Assembly (NCBI GenBank): GCA_004352715.1
Contig: SCFE01000023.1
Coordinates: 1,359,855 to 1,423,854, forward strand
Direction of reading: 5' to 3'
DNA length: 64,000 nt
From: Hofstenia miamia
Taxonomy: Eukaryota > Xenacoelomorpha > Acoela
Part shown: positions 29,655-40,742 of the stretch, piece after piece
Layout of the letters: each line of letters begins with the position of its first letter
How positions within the stretch are numbered: position 1 is the stretch's first letter
Notes under the pieces: model-generated
Told to the model about the DNA's origin: nothing
Seen by the model: only the letters and a program-made list of their open reading frames with translations
Database searches by the model: none
Program-made: the position numbers and the translations under genes

Positions 29655-30532
29655 CTGCGTAAGAGCAATGGGTTGTAGAGGGTACCCTCTGTGTGACGCG
29701 AGGCTGATTAATTAGCGCTGATTGATTAGGTTGATAATAGAAAGGTCGCGTGGCGCTCCTAATTGTCGGGTTACGTTGCGTGCAGTTAACTAGATGCGGT
29801 TCTTCAAAGAAATGCTTGATTGCTAAAGCTAGTTTTGCATAACCACAAATGGAGAAATTTAGACCGTTACGTGTGAACAATGTAGAATTCGGGTGATTTC
29901 CTAAATAAAAAGTATTAGTAATTTTAAAAACTGTGTAATTTAATAATTTTTATTTTTGGTGAAAGAAAATGTTTAGTTCTGAGGCTTTCTTGGTGAGGGT
30001 TTGGTTATTTGGAAATGGTGCAACTTCCCCAATATGGATTTTAGCGTTCCTAAAATTGTTACTAACGTGCTTAAGTAAATTAGAAAACTTATCTTTAATG
30101 TCAATGACGTTCTGCATTCTATCATTTTGTCCGACAGTGATGAGGACGTTCTTCATTTTTTCGTTGGATGCATAACTTGTAGCATAGCAGAAATATCGTC
30201 TATTGTTGCTCCAGGATAGGAATGTACGGTGACGGCGTGTCCTTTAATGAGGTGCTTTGAACGCAAGTGTCAATACATCAATGTTCCTATGATGAGAATC
30301 TCGCTGTGATTTTGGAGTGATTCAGATCTTCAGGCGTTGGATTTTCTGGTGATGACGTTTGTGTTTGTGTGATGCAGTTGAATATTTCATTTACATAATT
30401 GTATAAATTTGGAAAATCATGCTGTAATTGAGATTGTTTTCCAACTTGTGAAAAAATTCTAGTTTCATATGATTTGAAAGTGTTATATTTAACTGTTAAA
30501 GTGATTTGGATTTCATGTTGTGGAGAAATCAA
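29655..30532 (-). mobile_element. LINE ORF1 remnant, SGNH-hydrolase-like
   Basis: In - strand order: MISPQHEIQITLTVKYNTF and downstream residues; then, in another frame, HSYPGAT-like and DDISAML-like residues; then KNVLITVGQNDRMQNV, KDKFSNLLKHVSNNFRNAKI and GEVAPF. After a break come LFTRNGLNFSICGYAKLALA and IKHFF. This order (PGAT, V-x-V-G-x-N-D, D-G-L-H...G...LA.AI) is that of the SGNH/GDSL esterase in ORF1 of CR1-type LINEs. The D-x-x-H block reads N-G-L-N here, so the enzyme would be dead. Several frame breaks are present. Confidence 0.72.
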
Positions 30533-31600
30533 TCTTTACAATTGGATACATTTCTGACAGTTGAACAATAGAATATTGATAAAACCATCTAATTTTGACA
30601 TTGTCTATGAAAAGCATGCAATTTTATACATAGAGCAGATTAATGCAATTTCACAATGATGAATGAACTACCCATAAAGATTTCAAACTTTTTGGTAAGC
30701 TATTTTTATAATTAAATCTCAGATATTGTTTTTGATTCTTAACACTTTTTGTAATATAATCTCTAGTTAGTTTTACAGATATTTCTTTTAAAATGTAATC
30801 AATTTTCTTTTAATAAATTGCTGCGAATTTACTGTCCAATGTTATATTAATTATATTCTTTATCATAAATAGAAATGTTGTTTGTTTGGTAATACACATT
30901 TTTAATTGAATTTGTTGAAACTTTTATTTATCATGTGTTTTATACTGTGATCTATCACTTAATTTATTAATCATTCATTTAGATATGACCATGTGAAATT
31001 CATAATACATTTGTTTCCTACAGAATTCCCTCAACAACAATGATGATAAACTAACACAATAGACAAATTTAATAGTAAGATATATATGATAATTATAAGC
31101 AAAGTGTAGAATAAATTACATTTTTGTCTTGTCTTAAACACCTATGTGGGTTTTACCACGTACATTTATTAAATATTAGAAATTGTGAGTTCTTGCATAA
31201 ACTAGTTCTGAAAAATTATTTTGCTTTATTACCAAAATATGCCATTATGCTTTTAACAAGTATTATTATCTCTCTGATTCAAACAATTGTTATTAAATTT
31301 TACTAAATAAAACAAGTATGTGAAATAAGTATGTAAATAAAAATAAAAAATAAAAAAAACAAGTATGTAAACTAAATTAGCCACATAAATAAGCAAGTCG
31401 CATACATTAACAAAAAGCAAGTATGTAAAATAGGACAAAATATTTTTGTTTGAAAATACTTCTTAATTATGACTTTTACTGAAGAAATTTAGCAACAAAA
31501 TATAATTCCCAAAAACCTAAATTTTTTGATATATAGAATGTCAATGGTATTTAAAAATTATGTAATATGTATTGAAAAATTGCTACATTATGAACATTTC
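30533..31600. repeat. LINE debris and AAGTATGTA motifs; no gene
   Basis: At about 31095-31170 a piece of LINE 3' UTR recurs (GTCTTGTCTTAAACACCTAT, with the same hairpin region as 27760-27805). Between 31310 and 31440 the motif AAGTATGTA recurs several times; the same motif marks the 54-bp tandem repeat at 27833-27929. The rest (30533-31090) is AT-rich with no recognisable content. Confidence 0.5.
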
Positions 31601-31639
31601 TAATCTCATTGAATTTTGAAAATTGCTTTATCTCTATGT

Positions 31640-31999
31640 GTATTGAAAAATTGGTTACATTTGAACAATAGACTGCAAACAATGCCAACAAAACATTCCA
31701 ATGACATCAGATATACACCCCCGCCAATATACACAGTCAATTATTTATGTAACAAATATATAAAATATTGGTTACATTTAAGCAACAGACTGCAAACAGA
31801 TGTATTTGCCAACAAATATTATAAAAAAAGAATATGTTCTAATGATGTCAAAGATACACAGATGGCTAAAGTACACAATTACATCACAGACATCCCTGCC
31901 AAGGTCAAAGGTCAAAAATATCCATGGGGTGGACTTGGGTATTACTACTCATACATGGTATTTAAAAGATAGATCAATAAGAATTTTGATAAAATTACA
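31640..31999. repeat. Outer part of Polinton left arm, direct repeat
   Basis: ATTGGTTACATTT followed by GACTGCAAACA occurs at about 31647 and again at about 31768. It is followed by a distinctive AAGGTCAAAGGTC and by GGTGGACTTGGGTATTACTA (31929-31948). A TACCCAAGTC in the opposite sense also occurs near 47010, so these could mark the two outer ends of the Polinton. That link rests on ten bases only. A 118-codon frame covers this stretch but looks non-coding. Confidence 0.35.
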
Positions 32000-33490
32000 A
32001 CCTAAGAAACTATATGTTAATTTGTTGAAAAACATTGACTATAAAAAATTGTTTAACCATGGTAAAAACTTAACCATGACTTGAAATTAAAAGCATTTTT
32101 GGTAAATATAACAACCCATGCATCAAGCGTTAGATCAAATATGGCATAAAAATATGATTTTTAATAAGTATTACAAGCTAGTACAAACATAATAAAAGCA
32201 AAATTCAAGGATCAAATGCATACCAATGTTTGCATGCCAAGATGTATTTGAAATCTAAACTATTTTAAAGATGCTATGTCAACATTTATTGATTGGAAAT
32301 AGAAAACTTAATAATTGTCCACCAAATAAGTTCACCCAAACATTGCTACACATTATTGAGTGTTGAATACAAATGTATATTCACTAAAATTCAACAATAA
32401 GCAAAACTATTTGAAGAAGTAGCATGAAAGCAAAGAGTCATTTTCACATCTTAGTGTAAAAAATTGATAGCTTTCATTATATTTTACCAGAATAATAATG
32501 ATTCAGATCTGTCTCTAGCATGATACAAAAGAAATACCCCTTCAAAAAAACAATGTCACAGATAATGTGAAAATGAAAGTCAAGGAAATACAATAATATA
32601 CACAGACAGGTTAAACAAAAGTGATTAAAATAATTTGAGTTCTAATAATTCAACATTTGTAATTTAGTTGTTAGTTAAAAAATATTATGTATAAATAATT
32701 CCATTCATTCAATTGCAATTAAACAAAATGTGATTAAACAAAATATTCAACAGCATAAATCAATAATTATAATTTAGCTTTAATCAAAAAAGCATCTATG
32801 TTGGAAAGAGAAATACTAAATATAAATAGACCCATAAACCAAAAAATGTATATAATTTAGTTTAAATAAAAAAATGTGTACAATGTAAAGAGATAATACA
32901 TCAATGAATATAGGTGGATAAACATTAATGTGTAAATTTGTTTATACCAAAAATGTGTACATTGAAAAGGGAAATATTACATCAATGTGTATAAGCAAAT
33001 AAAACAATACAATATATAAAATTGTTTAAATCAAAACATGTATGATGGAAATAGAGATAATACAAAAAAATATATAAATGCATAAACCAATACCATATAT
33101 AAAATTGTTTTTAAGAAAAAACATAAACAATGGAAAATGGATTAATATAAAAATGAATATAGTTGCATAAACCAATACCATTATTAAATTCATTTATAAC
33201 AAAAACAAGTATGAAGGAAAGTAAAATACTAAAATGTAAAATGTATGAAACCATACCACATATAAATTCAATTAAAAGCAAAGAGTATATCACATACCTG
33301 GTTTTTTGTTGTGGAGATGCATTTGTTAGCCTAATTCACTTTGTTATTGTTAAAGTAGCCACAAAGCAGTGAGTTGGTTAGTTATTGAATTCCCTACTCC
33401 AAAACCCATTAGTGCATTCAATCTCTGGCATGTTAATATGGCAATTTACACCAAACTTTTGCTATGATGCAAGTATCACTCAATGCTAAT
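32000..33490. repeat. Polinton left terminal inverted repeat
   Basis: The innermost part (about 33160-33490) matches 41751-42080 in inverted orientation almost base for base. The outer part (32015-32400) matches 44640-45300 inverted, more loosely: AATTCAAGGATCAAATGCAT and ATTGAGTGTTGAATACAAAT are landmarks. Between them (32650-33300) the arm is a degenerate tandem array of about 65-70 bp, with the recurring words GCATAAACCAATA and ATATAAAATTGTTT. Long inverted repeats are normal for Polintons. Confidence 0.85.
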
Positions 33491-33897
33491 TTCACAAATC
33501 AAAAACATTGCTCTCTGCAATGTATGATGACTTGACTCAGCAATTATCCATGAGGAAGCATCTCTTTAATTACATCTGCTAAAAATTAATTAATTCCAGT
33601 TATACAGGAATTGTAAAAAACACAAAGATCACACACCTTTCTATGAAATAATAAAGTGCATACTTCAAAATTATTCTTTTTTACTAAATTGGGGTAATAT
33701 AGCACGTGAGAAAGTGAGATAAAAATGTGAAAGTAGACTGTGCAATTTGACACAAAATGTAATATATAACACTGGAAGAAATATGAATTATTTGAAACTA
33801 AGTGTTTGGTTTTTAAAAAATATATAAGTTAATTTAAAATTTTTAATATTCTCATTGTAAAGAAAGCATGCCCACATTTAATGTTGTTCCTTTGTGA

Positions 33898-34545
33898 AAC
33901 AGTCAGAAGTTTTTAATTTTCAGTGGTCCATCAAATTCAGGAAAAACAAGCTTACTTGGGAAATTAATTGATAAAAATTATTTTGATAGATATTCCAAAG
34001 CAATAGTTTTTTATCATCACTTCCAAAGAAATATTTATAACAAATTTAAAATGAAAATGAAGCATGTGGATTTTTTAAAGAAATTTTTGGAAAGTTTACT
34101 AAGTGAAAACAGCATTCAAAAGTTGTTAGTAATATTTGATGATATGGTTGAAACTGTGCTATTATCAGAGGCCTTTGCTAACCTTGTTATAGCTGGAAGA
34201 CATTTAAACTGGAGGATTGTGTTGATTACCCATTTGGTTTTTACAAAGGGATGCTATTCAAGTCTAATTGATAAAAATCCTTCTGGAATATATTTGTTTA
34301 AGTCAGTGCATGATAGAGCGCAGAATAGTATTTTAGGAACTCAGATGGGAATTACGCATGAATTGTTGGCTGCATATAAAAAAGCTGTTAGCAAACCATA
34401 TAGCTATTTGTTTATAAATTTCATTCAAGACATTCCAAACAAATTACGTCTTGAAGATAGACAGATTTTCTATGGAATTGATTCAAGAATGCGTCATTTA
34501 CAAATTCCTAATGGGATGCTTGAAAAGTCTAAAATACACTCCTAG
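33898..34545 (+). pseudogene. Polinton packaging ATPase (FtsK/A32-like)
   Basis: The open frame gives FSGPSNSGKTSLLGKL at 33919; GPSNSGKT is the Walker A motif (33925-33948). LVIFDDMVE is Walker B (near 34130). GRHLNWRIVLITHLVF is the block that in this family precedes the sensor residue. The fold is that of the DNA-packaging ATPases of Polintons, adintoviruses and virophages, which would drive DNA into the capsid. There is no ATG before 34051, and the frame is closed by TGA at 33895; a TTTTCAG just before the Walker A codons could be a chance acceptor. The C-terminal part continues in another frame (34540-34684), so a frameshift is likely. At about 215 residues it is near family length. Confidence 0.85.
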
Positions 34546-34801
34546 GAGATTATCAAACTTTAAATTTAGTATGAGGATCATTTTTAGCATTCAACAAGGA
34601 ATTACCCCACTTGGTGATGAAAAGACTACATTTCTAAAATACTGTCAGTATGCAGAGACCACACTTTTAAAACATTCAAAGTAAAAAAAATTACAATTCT
34701 AAGAATGTCAAATGGACTAGCATTTTTCAATTGTCTTTTATGCATTATGATGAACTATATATAATATATAAACACATTAAAATCTCAAATCATTATATAC
34801 A

Positions 34802-35163
34802 ATGTCCATGGTTAAAATGGTGCCTATTTCTCTACAAAATTACAATAGATTAACATCAGATTGCTGTCAAGAACAATGTATTGATGGTGACAGTATGCAA
34901 CTAAAATCAGGTAATCATTATTCTACACAAAACAACAAACCCCTTTTGTTCAAGATGACATACAAGTAAAATGCCATTCTGTTCAAACACCCAGTCAACA
35001 ACAGCAATGTCAACAGGATAATGCAACTGGTGATAAATTAAAAAACTTTTTAAGCAGTTCAAATACAAGTGCTCTCCTACACAATGATGCAATTTATACA
35101 AGTGCTGGCTCATTATCATTTACTGAATTCAAAATGCCCTGCAAACACCAAACAAAAGACTAA
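34802..35163 (+). pseudogene. Small Q-rich Polinton ORF, frameshifted
   Basis: Starts MSMVKMVPISLQNYNRL, resembling the M-x-x-x-V-P-x-x-x-Y-x-R-L start of a small protein that sits near the integrase in many Polintons. A frameshift near 34940 moves the reading to a Gln-rich stretch (QTPSQQQQCQQD), KNFLSSSNTSALLHNDAIY and a stop at about 35161. Function unknown. It lies between the ATPase and the integrase. Confidence 0.45.
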
Positions 35164-35266
35164 ACCAATGTGTGCATGCAATTTTAAAAAGTATTGGTAC
35201 AATCCCCACCCAACTGGTTAAAAATAATCATGTTTATGAGGCTATAAATAAAAAAGAACTTATGGT

Positions 35267-36157
35267 TTGGAATTAAATGTAATGGATAAACACTTGCACC
35301 AGTTGTACACTTTGTTAAAATCATCTTCTAGTTTTGGGGGTGTTTATGAGTTGTATCACAAAGCTAAATTGAAATTCCCAAAAATAACTTTGGAAAATGT
35401 AAGAAATTTCCTTGCTACAAATGATATGTACACTATACATGAGTCAGCTGTGAGAAAATTCCCACATCAGCATGTTATTGCATTTGGCATTGATGAAATG
35501 CAGACTATGGATTTGGCAGTTGTTGAAAGTCTAGCATCATACAATAGAGAAATAAAGTACTTGCTTGTTTGTTATGATATTTTGTCAAAAGAAATTTTAT
35601 GTACAACCATTGTATAGTAAAACATCTAGTCCCGTGTTGTCTGCTCTTAAAAAAATTGATAACTGGTGTAATGTTGAAATGATTTGGGTTGATAGGGGAA
35701 TAGAATTTAAAAGAGTGCTTAACAATTTCTACAATGGAAATAATATAACAGTGTATAGCAAAAATTCAAACATGAAAGCAGTTTGTGCAGAAAGAGTGAT
35801 AAGGAATTTGAAAGAAATTATATTCAAGTATCTACACTTTATTGGGGTTATAAATATATAGATAAACATCCACAAATTGTTGATCATACAGTAGGCATGT
35901 CTCCAAATTCTGTAAGAAAAAAACATGTACCATACCTGATTGGAAAACTAATGACTGTTAGTAATAAGCATTACCAACCAGCATTGTTTTACCTTGGTGA
36001 TTTGGTAAGAATTTCAAAATCCAATTACACATTTTGAAAAGGCTATTCACCACAATTTCAAATGGAGGTATTTAAAATAAACAAAGTGTTTCCCATGATC
36101 CCCATTACATATGAATTAAAATCAAATAGTGAAGATCACAGTAAAATAATTGACTAG
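35267..36157 (+). pseudogene. Polinton rve-type integrase, broken
   Basis: Three frame segments and one in-frame stop. Segment 1 (35267-35617) has an N-terminal domain and FGIDEMQTMD, with the first catalytic Asp. Segment 2 (frame shift near 35600) has WVDRGIEF, with the second Asp, and KAVCAERVIRNLK, with the catalytic Glu. Segment 3 (from about 35830) has a further helix block and LGDLVRISK, the start of the SH3/chromo-like tail. A TGA at 36035 interrupts the F-x-K-G-Y motif, and the tail then runs to 36157. The D-D-E residues are all still visible. The family integrates the linear element into host DNA. Confidence 0.87.
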
Positions 36158-36232
36158 AGTAATTGGGAAGAATGCATGGACAAGAATAGAATAGTATAAA
36201 AACCTATACATGTAATTACCAAATCATTCAGC

Positions 36233-36706
36233 ATGGAGTGATATTATAGTGAACAAGTGAGTGGTAGAAACACTACAGCAATAACTTGTCAAAAAGGCTT
36301 TTGAGTGATTACTACACTTGGACAGGTTGCTATACCACTAGCATTGAAAATGATTCCACCCTTGAAAAATGTATTAAGCAATATTAGTAATGAGATTTTG
36401 GAAGAATCAATTTTGGGTTTAAATGACATAGTCTCTGGTGAAAATGTGAAAAAGGTTTTAAAATGTAGAATTGCCAATGTAGTGAGAAATACAGTCAGGA
36501 ATCAATTAAATAAACAAATTAGGAATCTTGAACAAACCAGTAATGTCTTCTCTGAGCCAGGGAAGAAAACAAAAACAATTAAAACAAAATGCAGAATTAA
36601 ACAATTTACAGTTTCCAGAGTAAAAAAACAATGTAAACCTAGTCCATGCACAGTGAAAAGCAAACCCATCCCAAAGAAAACTTTCATTTTTAAGAATTTG
36701 GTATAA
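36233..36706 (+). pseudogene. Polinton pX-like basic protein with two TGA codons
   Basis: A frame starting ATG-GAG-TGA at 36233 continues, past a second TGA at 36302, into the open frame 36305-36706. The first part has YYSEQ; the later part has an amphipathic LGQVAIPLALKMIPPLKNVL stretch, then a Lys/Arg-rich tail (KKTKTIKTKCRIK, KSKPIPKK). This matches the pattern of adenovirus pX/pVI-like small basic proteins in adintoviruses and Polintons. It lies between integrase and capsid as expected. Both TGAs are explicable as decayed CGA codons. Confidence 0.6.
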
Positions 36707-36813
36707 ATAGCTGTACACATTGACAATTGATATTAATTTGATCCCTGTCATGACCACATTCACTCATTCTTGTTTGGATATTTTCAAGCACAATAAGGTT
36801 TTGGAAAAATTTA

Positions 36814-37971
36814 ATGGAAGTAGTACACAGGAATATATTTTTAACTTCTGGTTTTAATGGAACACTCATTGAATTTAATTTCAGGTCAAAGCAAAATGAG
36901 TACATTGATTTGCAGAGTATACATCTTGGTTTATTGGTGAAAATTGAATGCAAAAGTGACAGTGGGAACCTAGTTTGGGATGATGCAGATGATACAAAAC
37001 AAGATCAAGTTTGTTTAGCAAATAGCACCTTACACTAATTGTTTAGCAATTATGGTTTATATGCAAATGGTGTTTTACTACATACAGGTGATGTGGTATG
37101 GCCTCATATGGTTATATCACCAATGAACTATCAAAATGTGCAGCCAACAAGAACATCCTGATAAACTGATAAAAGATTATGATGATGATGAAAAAGTTGG
37201 TCAGTATAGACATAGAGTGCTAACCAGGGAAAGCCAGGTAGCAAGCTTCTATGGCCTCCTCATGATTGATTTTTTCCAATGTGAAAAATTACTAATGCCT
37301 GGTGTTGATATTTGGCTAATCCTTTTAAGATGACTTTCCCTTAATTGCAGATGAAAATGCAGATTACAAAATGCAAATTATGGGTGCCTTCCTAACTTTA
37401 AGAAAGCTCAGAGTCACAGAAAGTGTGCATTTGGCAATTCAAAAAATACTATTGACAACTCCTGCTACATTCTATTTTACAAGAATTCTTACATATACAT
37501 TTATAATTCCAGCAGGTCAGAACACTCTTACAAGAGAAAATGTTTTTTCCAATGAACCTGTGAGAAGAATTGCCTCAGCAATTGTTCCAAATCACCAGTT
37601 TACAGGCACAATGTTTACAAATCCATTTTCATATACATTTAGAGGACTACATCAAGTTACTATAACCTGTGGGGGATCAAATATTGCATACACCCCCATG
37701 TTTGTTGGAGATAACAACTATGCACAGGCATATTATCAATCAATAAAAGCTCTGGGATGGTGGTGGAATACCCTACACACAGTATACCAAACATGTGATT
37801 ATGGTTTTTGATCTGACTAGCATAGCAGAGGCCAAGAATGAAGTTTTGTATGCTGAATTGACTGGTGCAAATATACATTTAACATTGGATTTTAAAAACA
37901 CACTCACTGAATTGATGGAAGTTATTGTTTTGGGAGAAACCAATTCCAAAGTCTATATTGATAAACAATGA
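36814..37971 (+). pseudogene. Polinton major capsid protein, broken
   Basis: Several segments in different frames, in family order. First EFNFRSKQNEYIDLQSIHLG (36814-37038), the start of the first jelly roll; then a piece with LLHTGDVVWPH in another frame; then KLLMPGVDIWLIL; then MGAFLTLRKLRVTESVHLA and PVRRIASAIV with FTGTMFTNPFSYTFRG (37371-37811). The end block, near FDLTSIAEAKNEVLYAELTG, closes with TGA at 37969. These are the landmarks of the double jelly-roll hexon of Polintons. At least three frameshifts or stops make it non-functional. Confidence 0.87.
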
Positions 37972-38048
37972 AAGGTTATAAAAAGATAAGATATGCATTT
38001 TGTAAATCATTGTATTGTAGAAAGATGTTGAAACCTGACAAAATTTGA

Positions 38049-38426
38049 GTGGTAGAAGATCATATTCACTCTACCAAAGACCCACATTTAAAATTTGTGC
38101 ATGTTACAAACTATCTATTACAGAAACACAGTATAAACAATGTTGGTGTTGAAAAAGTTTTGCAAATGAGCCCTCATGGTGGACTGATTGGAATTGATAA
38201 TTCAAGGCTACACTTGCTTTTGAAATGGTCAAAACTGTTTAGAATGCATGCAATTTGCCATGATAGCTATGGTTTTGTTAAAAGAAAATTTGGAATTGGC
38301 AATGGATATCCAATATTTTACAGATTTTGGTGTAATTTACCAATTTTATGCAATCTACCATCTTTATTGTTTTGGCTCTATGTTAAATTTAGACATTGGA
38401 GACTTTACAATTATTTAAATATCTAG
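38049..38426 (+). CDS. Unrecognised 125-codon frame in Polinton
   Basis: Open frame between capsid and protease. It reads KFVHVTNYLLQKH, SPHGGLIGIDNSRLHLLLKW and CHDSYGFVKRKFGIGNGYP. Cys and aromatic residues are frequent near the end (FWCNLPILCNLP). I do not recognise it; the far end may be a shadow of other decayed coding. It sits where some Polintons carry a small uncharacterised gene. Confidence 0.35.
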   Translation: MVEDHIHSTKDPHLKFVHVTNYLLQKHSINNVGVEKVLQMSPHGGLIGIDNSRLHLLLKWSKLFRMHAICHDSYGFVKRKFGIGNGYPIFYRFWCNLPILCNLPSLLFWLYVKFRHWRLYNYLNI

Positions 38427-38439
38427 TGGACACTGACAA

Positions 38440-38880
38440 GATTAGACATATTTCCTTACAAATTCCCTCACTCTGCTTTTGATTTTATAGTGTACATGCC
38501 TCAGATGATATTCAACCAATTTTGGTTAAAGGCTCATTTTTAATTGCAAATGCAAGTCCACACAATCACTCTGGTACACATTGGCTGTTGATTATTCAAA
38601 ATAACAAAACAATGGGAATGTAATTTTCAAAGGCGCTTTTGGACATTGCTTAAAACATTATCCCAACATTGAATACTATTGTCACACCTTGTATCTGGGA
38701 TTTCACTTTTATGAGGGTGACAGAAAAATAAGATTACAAGGAACATCTCTGATATGTGGTGTTTACTGTATATTTCATGCATTTTTATTTTTTAATAATA
38801 TACCAGAGGTGCTTTTGCTTACCAATTTACCATTTATTAATGATTTTTTGTGTGATAATGGTCTTAATAAAATTATCTAA
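38440..38880 (+). pseudogene. Polinton adenain-type cysteine protease, broken
   Basis: The first segment has SVHASDDIQPILVKGSFLIA followed by SPHNHSGTHWLLII; the His of GTHW is the catalytic residue. It stops at TAA near 38620. The next segment (another frame, from about 38623) has VIFKGAFGHCLKHYPNIEYY and, at the end, GTSLICGVYCIFHAF with the catalytic Cys (CGVYC). The family (C5, adenain/ULP1-like) matures capsid proteins. An upstream TGA also interrupts the N-terminus. The family residue order His...Asp/Glu...Cys is kept. Confidence 0.8.
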
Positions 38881-38989
38881 AACTTGTATTTGATAAAAAA
38901 ACACATGCACAATTTAATAAAATATGTAGACATTACATTGCAAGCTCATTTGGTTGATAACAAACTCATAGATGGGTGGTATATGTAAT

Positions 38990-39714
38990 GATTATTGTAA
39001 CATTATTATCTGAAAAATGTTGGAAGGCTGGGGTATGTTGTCCTGATGGATTGAATGAATTTACAACATATTTGGACAAACTGATATATATATAGCATGT
39101 GAGGTTGTGCTAATTGATTTTGGGTACCCATCAAAATTTCTTAATCTTAAACACCAAATGTGGCCTTTAAAGTATAAAGATGGAAACATAACCTGGTTCA
39201 AAATTTATTCAGTGCATATGTGTAGCTTTCATGACCTCTATGAATATAGAAATTACATGTTAGACCCCTATGGCATTTCATTAAAATTTAAAACATTTCA
39301 CAATTTATTAATGGTGAAGAATGATTCACAATAGGAAATAGACTTGGTCCAAACTGGAAATCTCCTAGGATTCTACAGAAAGATATATTGAAAAACAGAA
39401 ACAACTGCCAATTACAACTGTGATATTTTTTGTGGAAATCATATTGTAATGATACACAGAGACATTGTAGAACCTCAGCATGTTGGTAGTACTCATTTGC
39501 CTGTGTTGGATAAATGCCTTCTATTGCTAACACATAAAGAAAAAATTAATATCATCCCTGTCATTCCCCATGAAAAACAAAATCTGATGTATAAACCATT
39601 TTCAAAATCATATATTGATAGAATAACCATGGAATTTTGTACTGAGCAAGGCTATCTTTTTAGATTCACTGGTACAGGGTGATTGTATATCACACTTGAT
39701 ATTTGAACCAATAG
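38990..39714 (+). pseudogene. Polinton minor-capsid-like protein, copy 1
   Basis: Broken frames give FTTYLDKLIYI, then VVLIDFGYPSKFLNL, WFKIYSVHM, then YCDVVEP-type residues: here HRDIVEPQHVGSTHLPVLDK, a spacer and SYIDRITMEFCTEQGYLFRF. The order (membrane-distal L-I-D...; D-I-V-E-P-Q-x-V-G; D-x-I-x-x-x-x-x-D/E-x-G-x-x-x-x-F-T-G) fits the minor capsid/penton-like protein of Polintons as I recall it. Several stops (near 39093, 39332, 39390, 39680) break it. A second copy follows. Confidence 0.6.
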
Positions 39715-40035
39715 GAAAAAGAGAATAAAAAGCTAGTGGCATTGTCAATTGGAAATTAATCATAATGCTTTTGCATTGATGTAATTTGTGAATAGTGCAC
39801 AATAAATTGATTGTTCATTTTTTTATTTCACTAACAAAACATTAATTTCCATCACTTCACACCTCATTATAAAATACACTTGTGTTTTATTAACTTGACA
39901 ATGATTTCTTGTGTGAGCTTTTAATAAAATTATTGATTTTTATTACATTTGTAAATTGTTTTCACTTTTACTTAATAAATACACATCCTTTAAATTGAAA
40001 GGTTCACTTGATTGATTGGAAACATATAGATTGAT

Positions 40036-40742
40036 GTGCAAGTAATGGTTCTTGTAATGTTAGTGTCTGACAGATGTGGAGAAGATGGAATATGCCATCC
40101 ATTGGGATTGGGCAAATTTACTACATATTTGAATGAACCAATTAATAATGCATTTGACATGGCAGTTATTGATATTGGGTACCTGTCAAAATTTCTTAAT
40201 CTTAAGACACAGTGGTGGGATTGAAGAAAAATGATGGAACCAACATTTGTTTATAGTTTTATTCCAAGAATGTACATAGCTTTGAGGACTTGTATAAAGG
40301 TATTTCAGTACAATTTAAATTGGTTGGTAGATGCTTACAAGCAACAACCAAGTTGGAATACAAGGTGGATTTAGACCAGACTGGCAAAATACAAGGATTT
40401 TATGGAAAAATTTATCCAAATACAACAACCAATGCCATCTATGAAAATGATATATATGGTGGAAATCATGTTTTAATGGTACAAACCAATATTGTAGAAC
40501 CTCAATTTGTTGCTAGCACCTGATCACCCTTATTGGATAAATCCCTGTTAGTGTTAATGCAATTTGCCAAACCAAGTGCCATGAAAATAATACATCACAA
40601 AAAGCAAAATCAAATATATAATCTGCTGTCATTATCATATATCAATAGAATAAATGTGAAGTTTTGTAGTGAGCAAGGTCAAATAATAGAATTTACTGGG
40701 ACAAGAAGACTGTATATTACATTGGATATTCACACAGAATGA
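40036..40742 (+). pseudogene. Polinton minor-capsid-like protein, copy 2
   Basis: Parallel to copy 1 along its whole length: GKFTTYLNEPINNAFDMAVI, DIGYLSKFLNL, then after a frame change KVDLDQTGKIQGFYGKIYPN, NHVLMVQTNIVEPQFVAST and SYINRINVKFCSEQG...EFTGTRRLYITLDI. The two copies differ at many positions, so the duplication predates much of the decay. It ends at TGA 40740. Three frame segments are separated by stops near 40222 and 40521. Confidence 0.6.

Noticed and set aside
31616-32084. ORF of 118 codons at the left edge of the CpG-poor block
   Set aside because: The internal KNWLHLNNRLQT / KYWLHLSNRLQT repeat comes from a DNA direct repeat in a Polinton arm; composition is that of non-coding repeat.
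33111-33372. 69-codon frame repeated as 41867-42076 on the other strand
   Set aside because: It is a shadow of the near-identical inverted repeat arms. No start context or family similarity is visible.
34907-35119. - strand ORF of 70 codons in the Polinton core
   Set aside because: It overlaps the Q-rich + strand gene and is best explained as its antisense.
36035-36304. Variant genetic code with UGA as tryptophan
   Set aside because: The host genes here end with normal codons and use UGG for Trp. The TGA contexts fit decayed CGA better.
36502-36953. - strand ORFs opposite the pX-like and capsid genes
   Set aside because: They are antisense shadows of + strand coding sequence.
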